Shown: positions 8,120 to 18,258, counted from the first letter of the stretch. The stretch is DNA of 64,000 nt from Persicobacter psychrovividus (GCF_036492425.1 NZ_AP025292.1:496001-560000); one strand, 5' to 3'. Made by a program: numbers and translations. The notes: generated by a model from the sequence alone, not told the origin.

Positions 8120-9136
8120 TTATTCCCATAAATCGTTAAATTTTTTTTTGCCTTTAAGGTAATGTAGCAGGACAATGGACTTCGGAAGAATCAATTCCTT
8201 ATGATCGAACCCTTTATCAAAAATTTTTCTGCGCTTTTTCTCCCATTTGGGTAGTTTTGTCCAAAAATCCAGCTGCGCTCGACAAACTGCCCAAGCATCT
8301 GCTTTTGAATCGAAAACAAGAAACTTTGCAGAGGCTATAATATCCAAGAAACATCTTACGAACAATTTTGTAGGAAGATGCCTTTTTGGGGTATTTTTAA
8401 ATAAAGTTATTAAGGAATTCCTGAAATTAAGATAGGTTTTACGTGGATTGGATTTTGGTAATGTGCCTCCTCCAACATGATAAACGTTTGATTTACCATT
8501 GTAGAACACTTGCCAGCCCGCATTGTTCATTCTCCAACATAAATCGATTTCCTCCATGTGGGCAAAGTAGTCCTCATCGAAGCCTCCCATCTGCCAATAG
8601 GCTTCCGCCCTGACAAACATACAGCAACCTGTGGCCCAAAACACCTGACGTATATCGTCGTACTGGTTTTGGTCTTCTTCGAGGACATCAAAAATGCGGC
8701 CTCTACAAAAAGGAAATCCAAAATGGTCGATGTATCCGCCTGCAGCTCCCGCGTATTCAAAGGTCATGCGGTTGTGGTAGGCCTTGATCTTCGGTTGGCA
8801 TGCGCCGATTTTAGGGTTAGCCTCCATCAGTTCGATGATAGGGGCGAGCCATCCTTGCGTAACTTCGGCATCGGAGTTGAGCAGGACATAGTATTTGGCC
8901 GTTACATATTTGAGTGCATCATTATATCCTTTAGCAAATCCCCCGTTATCCTGATTGATAATCAGCCTGACTTCAGGGAAGTCGGTTTTCATTACAGCCA
9001 CAGAATCATCAGAAGATTGGTTGTCGGCGACAATGACTTCTGCGTTTTCGGCATATTGAAGAACAACAGGGAGGAATTTTTTTAGAAAGGTTCTACCGTT
9101 ATAATTAAGAATAACGATCGCTACGGATGCAGACAT
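8120..9136 (-). CDS. Family 2 glycosyltransferase
   Basis: A 338-residue GT-A fold glycosyltransferase, cytoplasmic or membrane-associated. It opens with VAIVILNYNG and has the nucleotide-binding DNQSSDDS segment, the donor/metal motif around LNSDAEV, and GFDEDYFAHMEEIDLCWRM, which holds the ED catalytic-base region typical of rhamnosyl or galactosyl transferases in cell-surface polysaccharide synthesis. Donor and acceptor are unknown. YbaB lies upstream on the same strand, but a weak hairpin separates them. No other polysaccharide genes are adjacent. Confidence 0.9.
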   Translation of the reverse strand: MSASVAIVILNYNGRTFLKKFLPVVLQYAENAEVIVADNQSSDDSVAVMKTDFPEVRLIINQDNGGFAKGYNDALKYVTAKYYVLLNSDAEVTQGWLAPIIELMEANPKIGACQPKIKAYHNRMTFEYAGAAGGYIDHFGFPFCRGRIFDVLEEDQNQYDDIRQVFWATGCCMFVRAEAYWQMGGFDEDYFAHMEEIDLCWRMNNAGWQVFYNGKSNVYHVGGGTLPKSNPRKTYLNFRNSLITLFKNTPKRHLPTKLFVRCFLDIIASAKFLVFDSKADAWAVCRAQLDFWTKLPKWEKKRRKIFDKGFDHKELILPKSIVLLHYLKGKKKFNDLWE

Positions 9137-9162
9137 GTAAAGGTAATCATCTTAAAAAATGA

Positions 9163-9184
9163 AGAACGGCAAATTTGCCGCTCT
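9163..9184 (-). terminator. Weak terminator-like hairpin after ybaB
   Basis: The palindrome AGAACGGCAAA/TTTGCCGCTCT is followed on the minus strand by TCATTTTTT. It separates ybaB from the glycosyltransferase gene. Confidence 0.5.
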
Positions 9185-9197
9185 ACATAGGAATATT

Positions 9198-9536
9198 TTA
9201 TTGTCCGAAAAGGTTGCCCAGGTCCATTCCTGGGATGTTAGGCATCATGCCTTCTGTGCTTTTCTTGATTTCTTCTTTGGAACGTTCGTCGGCTTTGTCC
9301 ATGGCGTTATTTACCGCAGCGACAATCAAATCTGAAAGAATGGTTTTACTTTCGGCATTTACCAGCGAATCGTCAATATCCAAGCTTACCAATTGCTTTT
9401 TGCAGTTGGCCACCACTTTGACCATTCCTGCGGCAGCTTCGCCTTCAACAGTGATATTTTCTAATCGGCCTTGAGCTTCGCGAACGCGGTCTTGAACCTC
9501 CTTCACTTTGCCCATCATTTTCATCATGTCGAACAT
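9198..9536 (-). CDS. ybaB: Nucleoid-associated protein, YbaB/EbfC family
   Basis: A 112-residue protein with the YbaB/EbfC pattern: MFDMMKMMGKVKEVQDRV, then VEGEAAAGMVKVVANCKKQLVSLDID, then a helical C-terminus. The family forms dimers that bind DNA with little sequence preference and affect nucleoid structure. In many bacteria ybaB follows dnaX; here it sits between the T9SS cargo gene and a glycosyltransferase. The short glycine/methionine-rich tail (EGMMPNIPGMDLGNLFGQ) is common in Bacteroidota copies. Confidence 0.93.
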   Translation of the reverse strand: MFDMMKMMGKVKEVQDRVREAQGRLENITVEGEAAAGMVKVVANCKKQLVSLDIDDSLVNAESKTILSDLIVAAVNNAMDKADERSKEEIKKSTEGMMPNIPGMDLGNLFGQ

Positions 9537-9682
9537 AGTATCTATATTTTATTGATCTTCAAATATTGTATTCAATAGCAAGTGCGGTTCATATAGCGGT
9601 TAAATCACTAAATATTAGTGCAATTGCTTTTCAAACTGTAAAGCTAACAAATTTCATGCTTAAAAGATTGATAAATGCAGAA

Positions 9683-11635
9683 TTATCGTATCAGGATAAT
9701 TATCCCATTGAAAGTGAGTTGGTTGTTTCGGGCGGTGGTAATTTCGGCGTGGTAGGTGTAATGGCCAGCGGGTACTTTAGTCCCATTGAAGGTGCCGTCC
9801 CATCCTTTTTTTGCTCCTGAGCTGAGTTCCTGAGCGTTGGCTTTGGTTTGGTGGATAATTTCTCCCCACCGATTGTAGATCAGCAGTTCAAAAGCATTTA
9901 CCGCCGTACTGCCTACATAAGTGAAGATATCATTGATCCCATCTCCGTTCGGTGAAAAAGCATTGGGGAACTCAAGCACCTCCCTGGTTTCGAGATTGAT
10001 GATGTTTGAGAGCGCCTCCTCATTGGTGTTCTGGCCGACCGCCCTTATCCTGAGCTTTGAAATAGCGGGGTCCATATTTTTGGTGTTGATCCTGAAGGCA
10101 GGAAAAGGGCCTGCGTCTTCTTCCTCAACGATGGCATTGTTTTCATTCAGCAGAAGGACCTCGTACTTACTGACTTTGAAGCCTGCATAATTACTCCACT
10201 GCAATTGGGTCTCGGTCGCCGATTTACCTTCTGAGGACAAGAATATGGTGCAGGAGCGAATGCTGTTCGACAGGTTGTTACATTCATCCGTCAGGGAGGA
10301 GCGAAAGCAGTAGGCCTGTTGCTGCGGGTTTAACTGATCGTAAGTGAAGTAATGTTCTTCTGCTGAGATTGTGCTGGAGCCATTCGTGATGGTGTAAATT
10401 GCCCGCTGCGTGGGTTCGTCACCATCTATTTCAATCAGGTTGTCTTCGGTAACGTTGGCATTTACAAATGCGATATTGGCGGCCTTGTCGGTGTTTCCTG
10501 AAATTTTTTCCGTCGTGACCGAATGACTGGAAAGGTCGCCGGCTTCCGAATAGCTGGCTGAATACTCATAATTTGTGCCACAGGTAATGTCCCTGTCGTC
10601 GATCGAATTCTTGACTCCCTTCACCCAGGGGGTGCTGTTTTTTTGCAGATCGACACTTTTATTCAATGCATTGATCTCAATTTTATTAAAGCCTTTTTCT
10701 GAAGTCGCATCTATAATAATACTGTGGAGCGATCGGGATTGGCCAATGGATTTTTCCTCGCAAAGGTCATAAGGGCTTGCGGTGAAGGAGTAAATATCTT
10801 CCTGTGTGTTGAGGTCCGTGAAGGTGATATTGTTCAATGGGACGATCTGTATCTCCCCGTTCCAGTTTGAAATGTAAGGGTGACTGCCCAGTGCCGCTGG
10901 AAAGCTCAGGCGGATGGCGCCATCTTGCGTCTCCTGCCTGGTAACGGTCAGGCTCATGCCATTTACTGCAGGGATCTGGTAATTGTTGTCAACCTCAATA
11001 ACTTGTTTGTTGGGCGGGATAATTCCAGGGCAGCTGATGGCTTGAAATTCATAAGTGCCCGTGGTTTGCGCCGTAACGATCAAACTTTCTTTATTGAGGT
11101 CGAAATCGGCACTTCCATTGTCTGAATTGTCTTCATTCTGGTATTTGAAGTTTACCTGATGGTAAAGCGCTCGTTCCTGCTCCTCCATATACACCACAAC
11201 TTTGTCTGGTTGGCTTGGGCATTGATATAAGGCATACTCGGGTGCGCTTTTGGTTACCGCAATCCACAGTCGGTCATCAATCTTGTCGGTGCCTTCCTGT
11301 CCTTGCAGGATTCTCAACAAAAAGAATGAGGAGTCAGCGTCATATTCGGGAATGGGTTCACCAACCTGGAAGGTCTGATTCCCGAAAAGGTTTTGGAAGT
11401 TTTCGATAATTTCCTTGTCGGTACCTGTGCCGGCATTGGGGGCGGTGCCGTAAAGCACAATCAGGTCTGGGTCAAGGTTTCCGCCAGTGCCGTCCGTGAT
11501 TTGTAGTTGCTCCGTCTGGCAAAGTTTATCCTTAGCCACTTGAAAATGCCCGTTCTCTGACGACGTCTGTGCCTGAGCGGAAAAACACCGTATCAGCATA
11601 AAAAAAAGGGCAATATATATGAATGGGTGTTTCAA
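9683..11635 (-). CDS. Secreted protein with type B (CHU_C) type IX secretion sorting domain
   Basis: A 650-residue exported protein. It starts with a Sec signal peptide (FIYIALFFMLIRCFSAQAQ). The central part (about 30-550) is beta-rich, with repeated Ig/PKD-like stretches and paired cysteines, and no enzyme motif that I recognise. The last 90 residues are a gliding-motility-associated C-terminal domain: FPNAFSPNGDGINDIF, YNRWGEIIHQT, GWDGTFNGTKVPAGHYTY. This domain directs secretion by the type IX system and attachment to the cell surface. The passenger is probably a surface adhesin or structural protein. Confidence 0.88.
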   Translation of the reverse strand: MKHPFIYIALFFMLIRCFSAQAQTSSENGHFQVAKDKLCQTEQLQITDGTGGNLDPDLIVLYGTAPNAGTGTDKEIIENFQNLFGNQTFQVGEPIPEYDADSSFFLLRILQGQEGTDKIDDRLWIAVTKSAPEYALYQCPSQPDKVVVYMEEQERALYHQVNFKYQNEDNSDNGSADFDLNKESLIVTAQTTGTYEFQAISCPGIIPPNKQVIEVDNNYQIPAVNGMSLTVTRQETQDGAIRLSFPAALGSHPYISNWNGEIQIVPLNNITFTDLNTQEDIYSFTASPYDLCEEKSIGQSRSLHSIIIDATSEKGFNKIEINALNKSVDLQKNSTPWVKGVKNSIDDRDITCGTNYEYSASYSEAGDLSSHSVTTEKISGNTDKAANIAFVNANVTEDNLIEIDGDEPTQRAIYTITNGSSTISAEEHYFTYDQLNPQQQAYCFRSSLTDECNNLSNSIRSCTIFLSSEGKSATETQLQWSNYAGFKVSKYEVLLLNENNAIVEEEDAGPFPAFRINTKNMDPAISKLRIRAVGQNTNEEALSNIINLETREVLEFPNAFSPNGDGINDIFTYVGSTAVNAFELLIYNRWGEIIHQTKANAQELSSGAKKGWDGTFNGTKVPAGHYTYHAEITTARNNQLTFNGIIILIR

Positions 11636-11756
11636 GTTGTGGCTGATCGGTGATGAGGAAAAGTTAGTCAGGATTAAATATTGCGAAAAAAAGGGGAAAT
11701 GTAAAAAAAGCCGTTAATATCTCGCTGAATTGCGCTGATAAAGGTCGAAAATACAA

Positions 11757-11783
11757 AAAGCACCGCTTCAGAAACGGTGCTTT
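11757..11783 (-). terminator. Terminator of hisS
   Basis: A nine-bp perfect stem AAAGCACCG/CGGTGCTTT with a nine-base loop, followed on the minus strand by TTGTATTTT. It lies 24 bases after the hisS stop. Confidence 0.8.
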
Positions 11784-11806
11784 AAATATTGAATCAGGGA
11801 ATTTGA

Positions 11807-13174
11807 TTATTTCATTTGCTCAATAACCTGATCGATCGTCAGCTTAAGCTGTTCTCCTGTTTCCATGTTTTTCAGGCTGTAAATGCCGCTGCTGATTTCC
11901 TCAGAACCCACCATCAGTACAAATGGAATGGCCTTTTTATTGGCATAGTTCATCTGCTTTTTCAGCTTGGCGCTGTTAGGGTAAATTTCAGACTTGATGC
12001 CAGCATTACGCAGCTGTGCCAAAAGCCCAAGCCCGTGAGTTTCCGAGGCTTCGTCAAAATTAACGATCATCAGCTGGGTGGTGACTAAATTGTCTTTAGG
12101 GAAAAGGTCAAGCTCTTCCAGTACATCGTAAATACGATCCACGCCAAAGGAGAAACCAACTCCAGGAACATCAGGCAAGCCGAACACACCTGTAAGGTTG
12201 TCGTAACGGCCTCCGCCACTTACCGAACCTATAGATACATTATTTACCTTGACCTCGAAAATGGCGCCTGTATAATAAGAGAGGCCACGTGCCAGGGTAA
12301 TGTCGAAATCTACATGGTGGTCTTGCGCACCAAACTTGTCAAGGTAAGTGAAGATTTCTTCCAATTCTTCCACACCCTTTGAGCCGTCTGCCGATAAAGC
12401 CAAAATTTCTTTGGACTGCGCCAGTAACGATTGATTGTCCCCTGCCAGTTTAAGAATAGGCTTGGCTTGCTCGATGGCATCTTCAGAGAAACCTTTGCCC
12501 GCCAATTCTTCCAGCACTTTATCGAAGCCAATTTTATCCAGCTTGTCAATGGCTACACAGAAATCCGTTTCTTTGCCTGGGGCACCGATCGTTTCTACAA
12601 TACCACTTAAAATCTTTCGGTTGTTCATCTTGATGGAGTAATCCGTGATGTTCAACCCTTTGAATACCTTATTGATCATCTGAATGATTTCAGCCTCACA
12701 AATCAGGGAGTCAGTGCCTACCACGTCGGCATCGCACTGGTAAAATTCTCTATAACGGCCTTTCTGTGGGCGATCCGCACGCCATACTGGCTGAATCTGG
12801 TAACGCTTGAAAGGGAAGGTAATCTCATTTCTGTTCATCACCACAAAACGCGCAAAAGGAACCGTTAGGTCATAACGCAAGCCTTTCTCTGCAATTTTAG
12901 GGAGTAGATGCTTGGCGCCCGCCTGAAAATCCTCTGCGGTGGTTTTGCTGAGGTAATTGCCCGAGTTGAGCATTTTGAAAATCAGTTGATCACCCTCATC
13001 GCCGTATTTGCCTGTCAGCACCGATAAATTTTCCATTGTCGGTGTCTCAAGTGGCATATAGCCAAATTGTTCGAACACGGATCTGATGACGGAAAAGATG
13101 TAGTTTCTTCGGACCATTTTCTCTGGGCCGAAATCTCTGGTCCCTTTCGGGATGGATGGTTTCTGTACTGCCAT
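11807..13174 (-). CDS. hisS: Histidine--tRNA ligase
   Basis: A 455-residue class II aminoacyl-tRNA synthetase that charges tRNA-His with histidine. Visible motifs are the N-terminal [10 protein letters not shown], motif 2 with [11 protein letters not shown] and [23 protein letters not shown], the histidine-specific [14 protein letters not shown], and motif 3 [13 protein letters not shown]...[10 protein letters not shown]. The C-terminal anticodon-binding domain ends the protein (about 355-455). Length is normal for the family. Upstream it is divergent from the small basic-protein gene at 13392. Single-gene transcription with its own terminator is likely. Confidence 0.97.
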   Translation of the reverse strand: MAVQKPSIPKGTRDFGPEKMVRRNYIFSVIRSVFEQFGYMPLETPTMENLSVLTGKYGDEGDQLIFKMLNSGNYLSKTTAEDFQAGAKHLLPKIAEKGLRYDLTVPFARFVVMNRNEITFPFKRYQIQPVWRADRPQKGRYREFYQCDADVVGTDSLICEAEIIQMINKVFKGLNITDYSIKMNNRKILSGIVETIGAPGKETDFCVAIDKLDKIGFDKVLEELAGKGFSEDAIEQAKPILKLAGDNQSLLAQSKEILALSADGSKGVEELEEIFTYLDKFGAQDHHVDFDITLARGLSYYTGAIFEVKVNNVSIGSVSGGGRYDNLTGVFGLPDVPGVGFSFGVDRIYDVLEELDLFPKDNLVTTQLMIVNFDEASETHGLGLLAQLRNAGIKSEIYPNSAKLKKQMNYANKKAIPFVLMVGSEEISSGIYSLKNMETGEQLKLTIDQVIEQMK

Positions 13175-13338
13175 TGAAGGTAACTGCTAATCTGATATGT
13201 ATTTTTGAAGGGGCAAAAATACGAAAAGGGAAGGGAAATTTTAGTGATTTAAGGCATTTTTACACCTTAGTGTTGATTGATTTTCAAACTTTTGTGAAAT
13301 TTTTTAGGGGTGGAGTTAGTTTTTTTCTGACAATACAC

Positions 13339-13346
13339 TAAATTTG
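13339..13346 (+). promoter_or_regulatory. -7 promoter element of the small basic protein gene
   Basis: TAAATTTG fits TAnnTTTG and lies 45 bases before the ATG at 13392. It decides the start: an in-frame ATG at 13344 would overlap the promoter, so translation from 13392 is more likely. Confidence 0.5.
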
Positions 13347-13391
13347 CAGTCCGTTTGTGAGAAACAATATAAAATCGAAATAAATAAAGAT

Positions 13392-13535
13392 ATGGCTGTT
13401 ACAAGATTAGTCCGTAAAGGAAAAAGAAACAAAGCTGTTGCTAAAAATGCATTGAAAGCTATCTCAAGAGCAACTGCTCAACCAGTGATCAAAAAAGTAG
13501 AAATCGAAGAGTTGAAAAAACAATTCGAAGCATAA
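13392..13535 (+). CDS. Small basic conserved-looking protein (47 residues)
   Basis: A 47-residue, lysine- and arginine-rich protein (MAVTRLVRKGKRNKAVAKN at the N-terminus, then KAISRATAQPVIKKVEIEELKKQFEA). Composition and length resemble small ribosome- or nucleic-acid-binding proteins, but I cannot place it in a named family. It has a good -7 promoter element upstream and a strong terminator directly after it, so it is a real, independently expressed gene rather than a random ORF. The start was chosen because the longer reading would begin inside the promoter. Function unknown. Confidence 0.7.
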   Translation: MAVTRLVRKGKRNKAVAKNALKAISRATAQPVIKKVEIEELKKQFEA

Positions 13536-13560
13536 GATCAATCTGATCTAAAGAAAAAGG

Positions 13561-13590
13561 AAAAGCAAAGAGAGGATCTTTGCTTTTTTT
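13561..13590 (+). terminator. Bidirectional terminator between the small basic protein gene and yfcE
   Basis: An 11-bp perfect stem (13561-13571 with 13577-13587), loop GAGGA, followed by T residues on the plus strand and by CCTTTTTC on the minus strand. It serves the convergent genes on both sides. Confidence 0.88.
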
Positions 13591-13595
13591 TTGTG

Positions 13596-14108
13596 CTAAT
13601 CAATTTTAGCCCTCGGGCCCAGTTCAATGACTTCAAGGTTTTCGGCTCTGCCGTTGTTGAGGTCGAAGCGGAGTAAAGTTCTTACTTTATGGAAACCATG
13701 TTTTCCTGCCGCCCCAGGATTCATGCATAGCATTTTATCGTGCTGCTGGTCCACCATAACTTTCAAAATATGCGAATGCCCACAAATGAAGAGGTCAGGC
13801 GCTCCTTTCTCCTGCAGTATTTTCTTGATCCGTGCGGGGAACCTTCCAGGGTATCCGCCGATGTGCGTCATCCATACCTTCACCCCTTCCACTTCAAAGA
13901 ATAAGTCTTCCTCTAAATCCTGACGGAGCAAGCCGCCGTCAATATTTCCATAGACTGCCCTTGTCTTCTTGAAAGATTCAAGTGTTTTTAATACTTCCAT
14001 CGTTCCGATGTCTCCGGCATGCCAAATCTCGTTACAATTTTTGAAGTGATGTTGAACTCGTGTATCTAAGTGTCCATGAGTGTCTGATAAAAGTCCTATT
14101 TTAATCAT
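13596..14108 (-). CDS. YfcE/MJ0936-family metallophosphoesterase
   Basis: A 170-residue calcineurin-like phosphoesterase. The binuclear metal-site motifs are complete and in order: GLLSDTHGHLD at the N-terminus, WHAGDIG, GNID, and GHSHI near residue 115. The family hydrolyses phosphodiesters such as bis-pNPP in vitro; physiological substrates are mostly unknown. It is cytoplasmic, with no signal peptide. The gene is followed by a bidirectional terminator and is preceded by a 284-bp AT-rich region shared with the divergent cytochrome bd operon, in which I see no gene. Confidence 0.92.
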   Translation of the reverse strand: MIKIGLLSDTHGHLDTRVQHHFKNCNEIWHAGDIGTMEVLKTLESFKKTRAVYGNIDGGLLRQDLEEDLFFEVEGVKVWMTHIGGYPGRFPARIKKILQEKGAPDLFICGHSHILKVMVDQQHDKMLCMNPGAAGKHGFHKVRTLLRFDLNNGRAENLEVIELGPRAKID

Positions 14109-14392
14109 TTGGATAAATTAATTGGCTGTATCGAAAAAGTACAATTTAAGTATTTCGTATTTATTTTGCCTTTTTTCGGTTTCAAATTATAAATATTGTT
14201 ACAATACCCACTTATTGAAGCGATGTTAGAATCTAATTAAAGCTATTATTGATAATTATTATCTAATTCACGAATTTGACTATCTAAGTGATTGATACAT
14301 GTATTAGTTTTATTGATCTAAAATATCATGCGGTATTATAGTAGGTATTCTCAATATATTCTGATTTTTGCGTAATAAATATTTCCTATAAT

Positions 14393-14617
14393 ATGTTTAA
14401 AGCACCCAAGAAAAATACAGCCCAGCTGATTTACCTATTTGTGATGATCATTTTCGTTGCATTTTATGTGTTTCTTAAAATACCAGGTATGCCAGACCAT
14501 CTGGGGCTGCTGACCTGGAAAAAAGTCCTGCGGCTGATCTTCGGTGTCGCTTTTTGCGTGGGGGCATTCCTGATCTATTATCGGGATGAGATTTTTAGAA
14601 AACAAGACAAACAATAA
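14393..14617 (+). CDS. DUF4492 small membrane protein of the cytochrome bd operon
   Basis: A 74-residue protein with two transmembrane helices (about 13-28 and 48-64) separated by a short loop (KIPGMPDHLGLLTWKKV). Proteins of this kind (DUF4492) are found directly upstream of cydA in Bacteroidota, and this copy ends 15 bases before cydA. By analogy with small Cyd subunits such as CydX it may help assemble or stabilise the bd oxidase, but that role is inferred from position only. Confidence 0.82.
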   Translation: MFKAPKKNTAQLIYLFVMIIFVAFYVFLKIPGMPDHLGLLTWKKVLRLIFGVAFCVGAFLIYYRDEIFRKQDKQ

Positions 14618-14632
14618 ACAAATAAATAAATT

Positions 14633-16015
14633 ATGGACGTTGCTCTGCTGTCACGGATACAGTTTGCCTTCACGGCATCTTTCCATTACATCTTCCCTCC
14701 TTTCAGTATAGGGATGGGGTTGTTATTGGTGATTTTTGAAACACTTTACATTACCACCAACAAGAAAGTATGGGAAACCATTACAAGATTCTGGATTAAG
14801 GTTTTTGCCGCTAACTTTTCCGTTGGGGTGGCCACAGGAATTGTGCTTGAATTTGAGTTTGGAACAAACTGGTCGACTTATGCCCGCTTTGTAGGGGATG
14901 TTTTTGGCTCGCCATTGGCCGCCGAAGGTATTTTTGCCTTCTTCCTGGAGTCGGGCTTTTTGGCCATCCTGCTTTTTGGCTGGAATCGGGTAGGAAAGAA
15001 AACGCATTTATTCTCTACCATCATGGTGGCTTTCGGCTCTATGATGTCGGCATTCTGGATTGTGGTCGCCAACTCCTGGCAGCAAACTCCAGTGGCTTAT
15101 AAGCTGGAGACCGTCAATGGCATAAGTCGTGCGGTGATTACAGATTTCTGGGGAATGGTTTTCAATCCATCAGCAATGGTGCGTTTTGAGCACGTGGTTT
15201 TTGGCGCCTTCCTGCAAGGGGCATTCTTGGTATTGTCTGTTTCTGCCTACTTCATTATCAAGAAACAACATTTGGATTTTGCTAAAAAGTCCTTTAAAGT
15301 GGCGTTGATCGTCGCTACGGTGGTTTCGGTAGGGCAGTTGGCCATTGGGCACAAACATGCCGAAGTGGTTGCTGAAACGCAGCCTGCAAAATTGGCTGCT
15401 TTTGAAGGGTTGTACCAAACAACTAAAGAGGCGCCATTGTACATTATGGGTTGGACAGACACAGAAACCCAGAAGACCACAGGTATTGCCATTCCAGGCA
15501 TGTTGAGCTTCCTGACGCATGGCGACACGCAGGCGGAAGTGAAGGGCTTGAATGAATTCCCTAAATCTGAATGGCCAAAGGCTGGCGCGGTATTCCAGAC
15601 TTACCACATTATGGTGGGGATCGGGATGTTGCTGATCGGCTTGACGCTCCTGTCGTGCTTCTTGCTTTACCGAGGGAAATTGTTCAGTAATAAATGGCTG
15701 ATGAAAGGCTATGTGGCTGCTGTTATTTTGCCTATTATCGCCAATCAGTTTGGGTGGTTCTCTGCAGAAATGGGCCGTCAGCCGTGGGTAGTTTATGGTT
15801 TGCTGAAAACCAAAGACGCCGTTTCTAAAAGTGTTACAAGCCCCGAGGTGATTACCTCTCTGATCATGTTCTTTATCGTGTATGCCTTGTTGTTCTTTGT
15901 ATGGCTATATGTTTTGGATCGTGAGATTAAGCACGGGCCTGGCCATGACGACAACGGTGTTGAGGCAGGCTACTCGCATAAGGGTAAAAAAATAGAAGGA
16001 CTAAAAGGGCTATAA
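14633..16015 (+). CDS. cydA: Cytochrome bd ubiquinol/menaquinol oxidase subunit I
   Basis: A 460-residue polytopic inner-membrane protein carrying haems b558, b595 and d. With CydB it oxidises quinol and reduces oxygen to water with high affinity, supporting microaerobic respiration. Signatures include [16 protein letters not shown] with the conserved early histidine, the [14 protein letters not shown] helix, [15 protein letters not shown] and [16 protein letters not shown]. The length corresponds to the short Q-loop class. It is the second gene of a DUF4492-cydA-cydB operon. Because Bacteroidota mostly use menaquinone, the natural donor is probably menaquinol. Confidence 0.97.
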   Translation: MDVALLSRIQFAFTASFHYIFPPFSIGMGLLLVIFETLYITTNKKVWETITRFWIKVFAANFSVGVATGIVLEFEFGTNWSTYARFVGDVFGSPLAAEGIFAFFLESGFLAILLFGWNRVGKKTHLFSTIMVAFGSMMSAFWIVVANSWQQTPVAYKLETVNGISRAVITDFWGMVFNPSAMVRFEHVVFGAFLQGAFLVLSVSAYFIIKKQHLDFAKKSFKVALIVATVVSVGQLAIGHKHAEVVAETQPAKLAAFEGLYQTTKEAPLYIMGWTDTETQKTTGIAIPGMLSFLTHGDTQAEVKGLNEFPKSEWPKAGAVFQTYHIMVGIGMLLIGLTLLSCFLLYRGKLFSNKWLMKGYVAAVILPIIANQFGWFSAEMGRQPWVVYGLLKTKDAVSKSVTSPEVITSLIMFFIVYALLFFVWLYVLDREIKHGPGHDDNGVEAGYSHKGKKIEGLKGL

Positions 16016-16057
16016 TCTGCCTGTTCAAAATTTATAAATAACAAAATTGACTGAATT

Positions 16058-17122
16058 ATGGACTTTCATGTAGTATGGTACCTTTTGGTTGGAGTGCTGT
16101 TGATCGGTTATGCGATCCTGGACGGCTTCGATCTGGGCGTAGGTGCTTTGCATCTTTTCACAAAATCAGACTATGATCGCCGCATCATGCTGAACTCTAT
16201 CGGCCCTGTATGGGATGGTAACGAGGTGTGGCTGATTACCGCAGGTGGCGCGTTGTTCGCCGCTTTTCCAGAAGTATATGCCACGGCATTTTCGAGTTTT
16301 TACCTGGCACTGATGCTGGTACTTTGTGCGCTAATTTTCCGAGCGGTTTCTATTGAATTCAGAAGTAAGGAGGAAAATAAAACCTGGCGAAAAACCTGGG
16401 ATATTGGTTTTTCTGTAGGCTCTATTGTTGCTGCTATTGTTTTTGGTGTAGCGATTGGAAATGTGATTATGGGGATTAATTTAGGGGCCGATAAAGAATA
16501 CGCCGGCACCTTCCTTGACCTGTTCACACCTTTTACTTTAATGACGGGGGTGTTCAACCTGGTGATGTTTACCATGCACGGCGCCATTTACCTTTTGATT
16601 AAAACGGAAGGCGAGTTGCAGCAACAGATCAAAGGTTATGCGATGAAGGCATTTTACGCTTTCGCTACTATCTTTTTGATCATTACCGCCATGACCCTGT
16701 ACCTGAAGCCAGAAATGCTGGCCAACTTCTCCTTTGGAACCGTTGCCGCACAGCACCCATTAATTGCAAACTATGAAACCGCCGTTTCTGTATTTGCCTG
16801 GATGGTGATTGTGTTGAATATTCTGTCGATCATGAATATCCCAAGAACGATCACAAAAGGAAAGTATATGCAGGCCTTCATCTCTTCGGCTTGTACGATT
16901 GCCGCTTTGGTAATGCTTTTTGCCTTGGGGATTTTCCCTAACTTGCTGGTAGCGCACGATGCCGCCAATAGTATCAATATTTACAATGGTTCTTCATCAG
17001 AGTACACTTTGGAAACAATGTTTAAAGTGGCAATCATCGGGATGCCGCTGGTATTGGTGTATACCTCATTGATCTATTGGACTTATAAAGGAAAAACAAG
17101 ATTAGACGAACACAGCTATTAA
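16058..17122 (+). CDS. cydB: Cytochrome bd oxidase subunit II
   Basis: A 354-residue polytopic membrane protein that pairs with CydA. The N-terminus has the typical VWYLLVGVLLIGYAILDGFDLGVG helix, followed by GPVWDGNEVWLITAGGALFAAFP. Hydrophobic helices continue to the end. CydB gives the complex its second half and probably a proton or oxygen path. It starts 43 bases after cydA in the same operon and is followed by a terminator. Confidence 0.97.
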   Translation: MDFHVVWYLLVGVLLIGYAILDGFDLGVGALHLFTKSDYDRRIMLNSIGPVWDGNEVWLITAGGALFAAFPEVYATAFSSFYLALMLVLCALIFRAVSIEFRSKEENKTWRKTWDIGFSVGSIVAAIVFGVAIGNVIMGINLGADKEYAGTFLDLFTPFTLMTGVFNLVMFTMHGAIYLLIKTEGELQQQIKGYAMKAFYAFATIFLIITAMTLYLKPEMLANFSFGTVAAQHPLIANYETAVSVFAWMVIVLNILSIMNIPRTITKGKYMQAFISSACTIAALVMLFALGIFPNLLVAHDAANSINIYNGSSSEYTLETMFKVAIIGMPLVLVYTSLIYWTYKGKTRLDEHSY

Positions 17123-17143
17123 TTCAGCTGACAATAATATATT

Positions 17144-17173
17144 AAAGCCGTGGCATTTGCTTCGGCTTTTTTG
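17144..17173 (+). terminator. Terminator of the cyd operon
   Basis: The stem AAAGCCG/CGGCTTT (17144-17150 with 17163-17169) is followed by a T run and lies about 20 bases after cydB. Confidence 0.75.
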
Positions 17174-17258
17174 TGTTCATACTCCTTATTAATCCAGCGT
17201 TAAAAGGGCAGTTGGGCCAATTATTTTTTAAATTGCAAACAGACTATGATTATTCACT

Positions 17259-18242
17259 ATGGATTTATTACGCAGACCAAGAAGAAATAGAAAGTCGGAG
17301 ACTGTACGCCAAATGGTGCAGGAAACGCAAATCAGTACTTCAAACCTTATTTTTCCGATCTTTTTGATTGAAGGAAACAACAAGAAGGAAGAAGTGCCTT
17401 CAATGCCAGGTATCTATCGTTATTCGCAAGATCTTTTGTATAAGGAGATTGAAGAATGTATGGAGTTGGGGGTGAAATCTTTCGATGTTTTCCCGTCTTT
17501 GTCTGAAGATAAAAAAGATAAAATGGCCACTGAAGGGGCTAACCCCGAAGGGATTTATATCAAGACGTTGGCGGGGATCAAGGAACGTTTTCCGGAATCC
17601 TGCTTGATGACCGACGTGGCGATGGATCCCTACAGCTCGGATGGCCACGACGGGATTGTGGAGAATGGCGAAATCCTGAATGATGAAACGCTTGAGGTAT
17701 TGGGTAAGATGGCCGTTGTGCAAGCACAGGCTGGTGCTGATATCATTGGGCCTTCGGATATGATGGACGGTCGTGTGGAGTTTATCCGCCAGTCGTTGGA
17801 CGACGCAGGATTCACTAAAACAAGCATCATGTCGTATACCGCCAAATACGCCTCGGCTTATTATGGACCTTTCCGTGACGCCCTGGATTCTGCCCCTAAA
17901 TTTGGGGACAAGAAAACCTACCAGATGGATCCTGCCAACCGCAAGGAAGCTTTGTTGGAAGCAGAATTGGACTTTGCCGAAGGTGCAGACTTCCTGATGG
18001 TCAAGCCCGCTTTGGCTTATTTGGATATTATCCGTGATCTGAAAAATAATTTTGAAATTCCGATTTCGGCCTACAATGTGAGCGGTGAATATGCGATGGT
18101 GAAAGCAGCGGCTGAAAAAGGCTGGTTGGACGGCGAGAAGATTATGCTGGAAACACTGATGTCAATGCGCCGTGCCGGAGCAGACGTTATCTTGACTTAC
18201 CATGCGAAGGAATTTGCGCAGTGGGTGAAGAAGCATAGATAA
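17259..18242 (+). CDS. hemB: Delta-aminolevulinic acid dehydratase (porphobilinogen synthase)
   Basis: A 327-residue cytoplasmic TIM-barrel enzyme that condenses two 5-aminolevulinate molecules into porphobilinogen in haem synthesis. Both active-site lysines are present, in MSYTAKYASAYYGPFRDA and FLMVKPALAYLD. The metal-binding region reads CLMTDVAMDPYSSDGHDG, with most of the zinc-type cysteines replaced, which points to a magnesium-dependent enzyme. It follows the haem-requiring bd oxidase genes but has a terminator between, so it is probably transcribed separately. Confidence 0.96.
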   Translation: MDLLRRPRRNRKSETVRQMVQETQISTSNLIFPIFLIEGNNKKEEVPSMPGIYRYSQDLLYKEIEECMELGVKSFDVFPSLSEDKKDKMATEGANPEGIYIKTLAGIKERFPESCLMTDVAMDPYSSDGHDGIVENGEILNDETLEVLGKMAVVQAQAGADIIGPSDMMDGRVEFIRQSLDDAGFTKTSIMSYTAKYASAYYGPFRDALDSAPKFGDKKTYQMDPANRKEALLEAELDFAEGADFLMVKPALAYLDIIRDLKNNFEIPISAYNVSGEYAMVKAAAEKGWLDGEKIMLETLMSMRRAGADVILTYHAKEFAQWVKKHR

Positions 18243-18258
18243 TTTTGGATGAATGTAG

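Noticed and set aside
17173-17367. Plus-strand ORF upstream of and overlapping hemB
   Set aside because: It overlaps the hemB start in another frame, begins in the cyd terminator region and has no supporting features.
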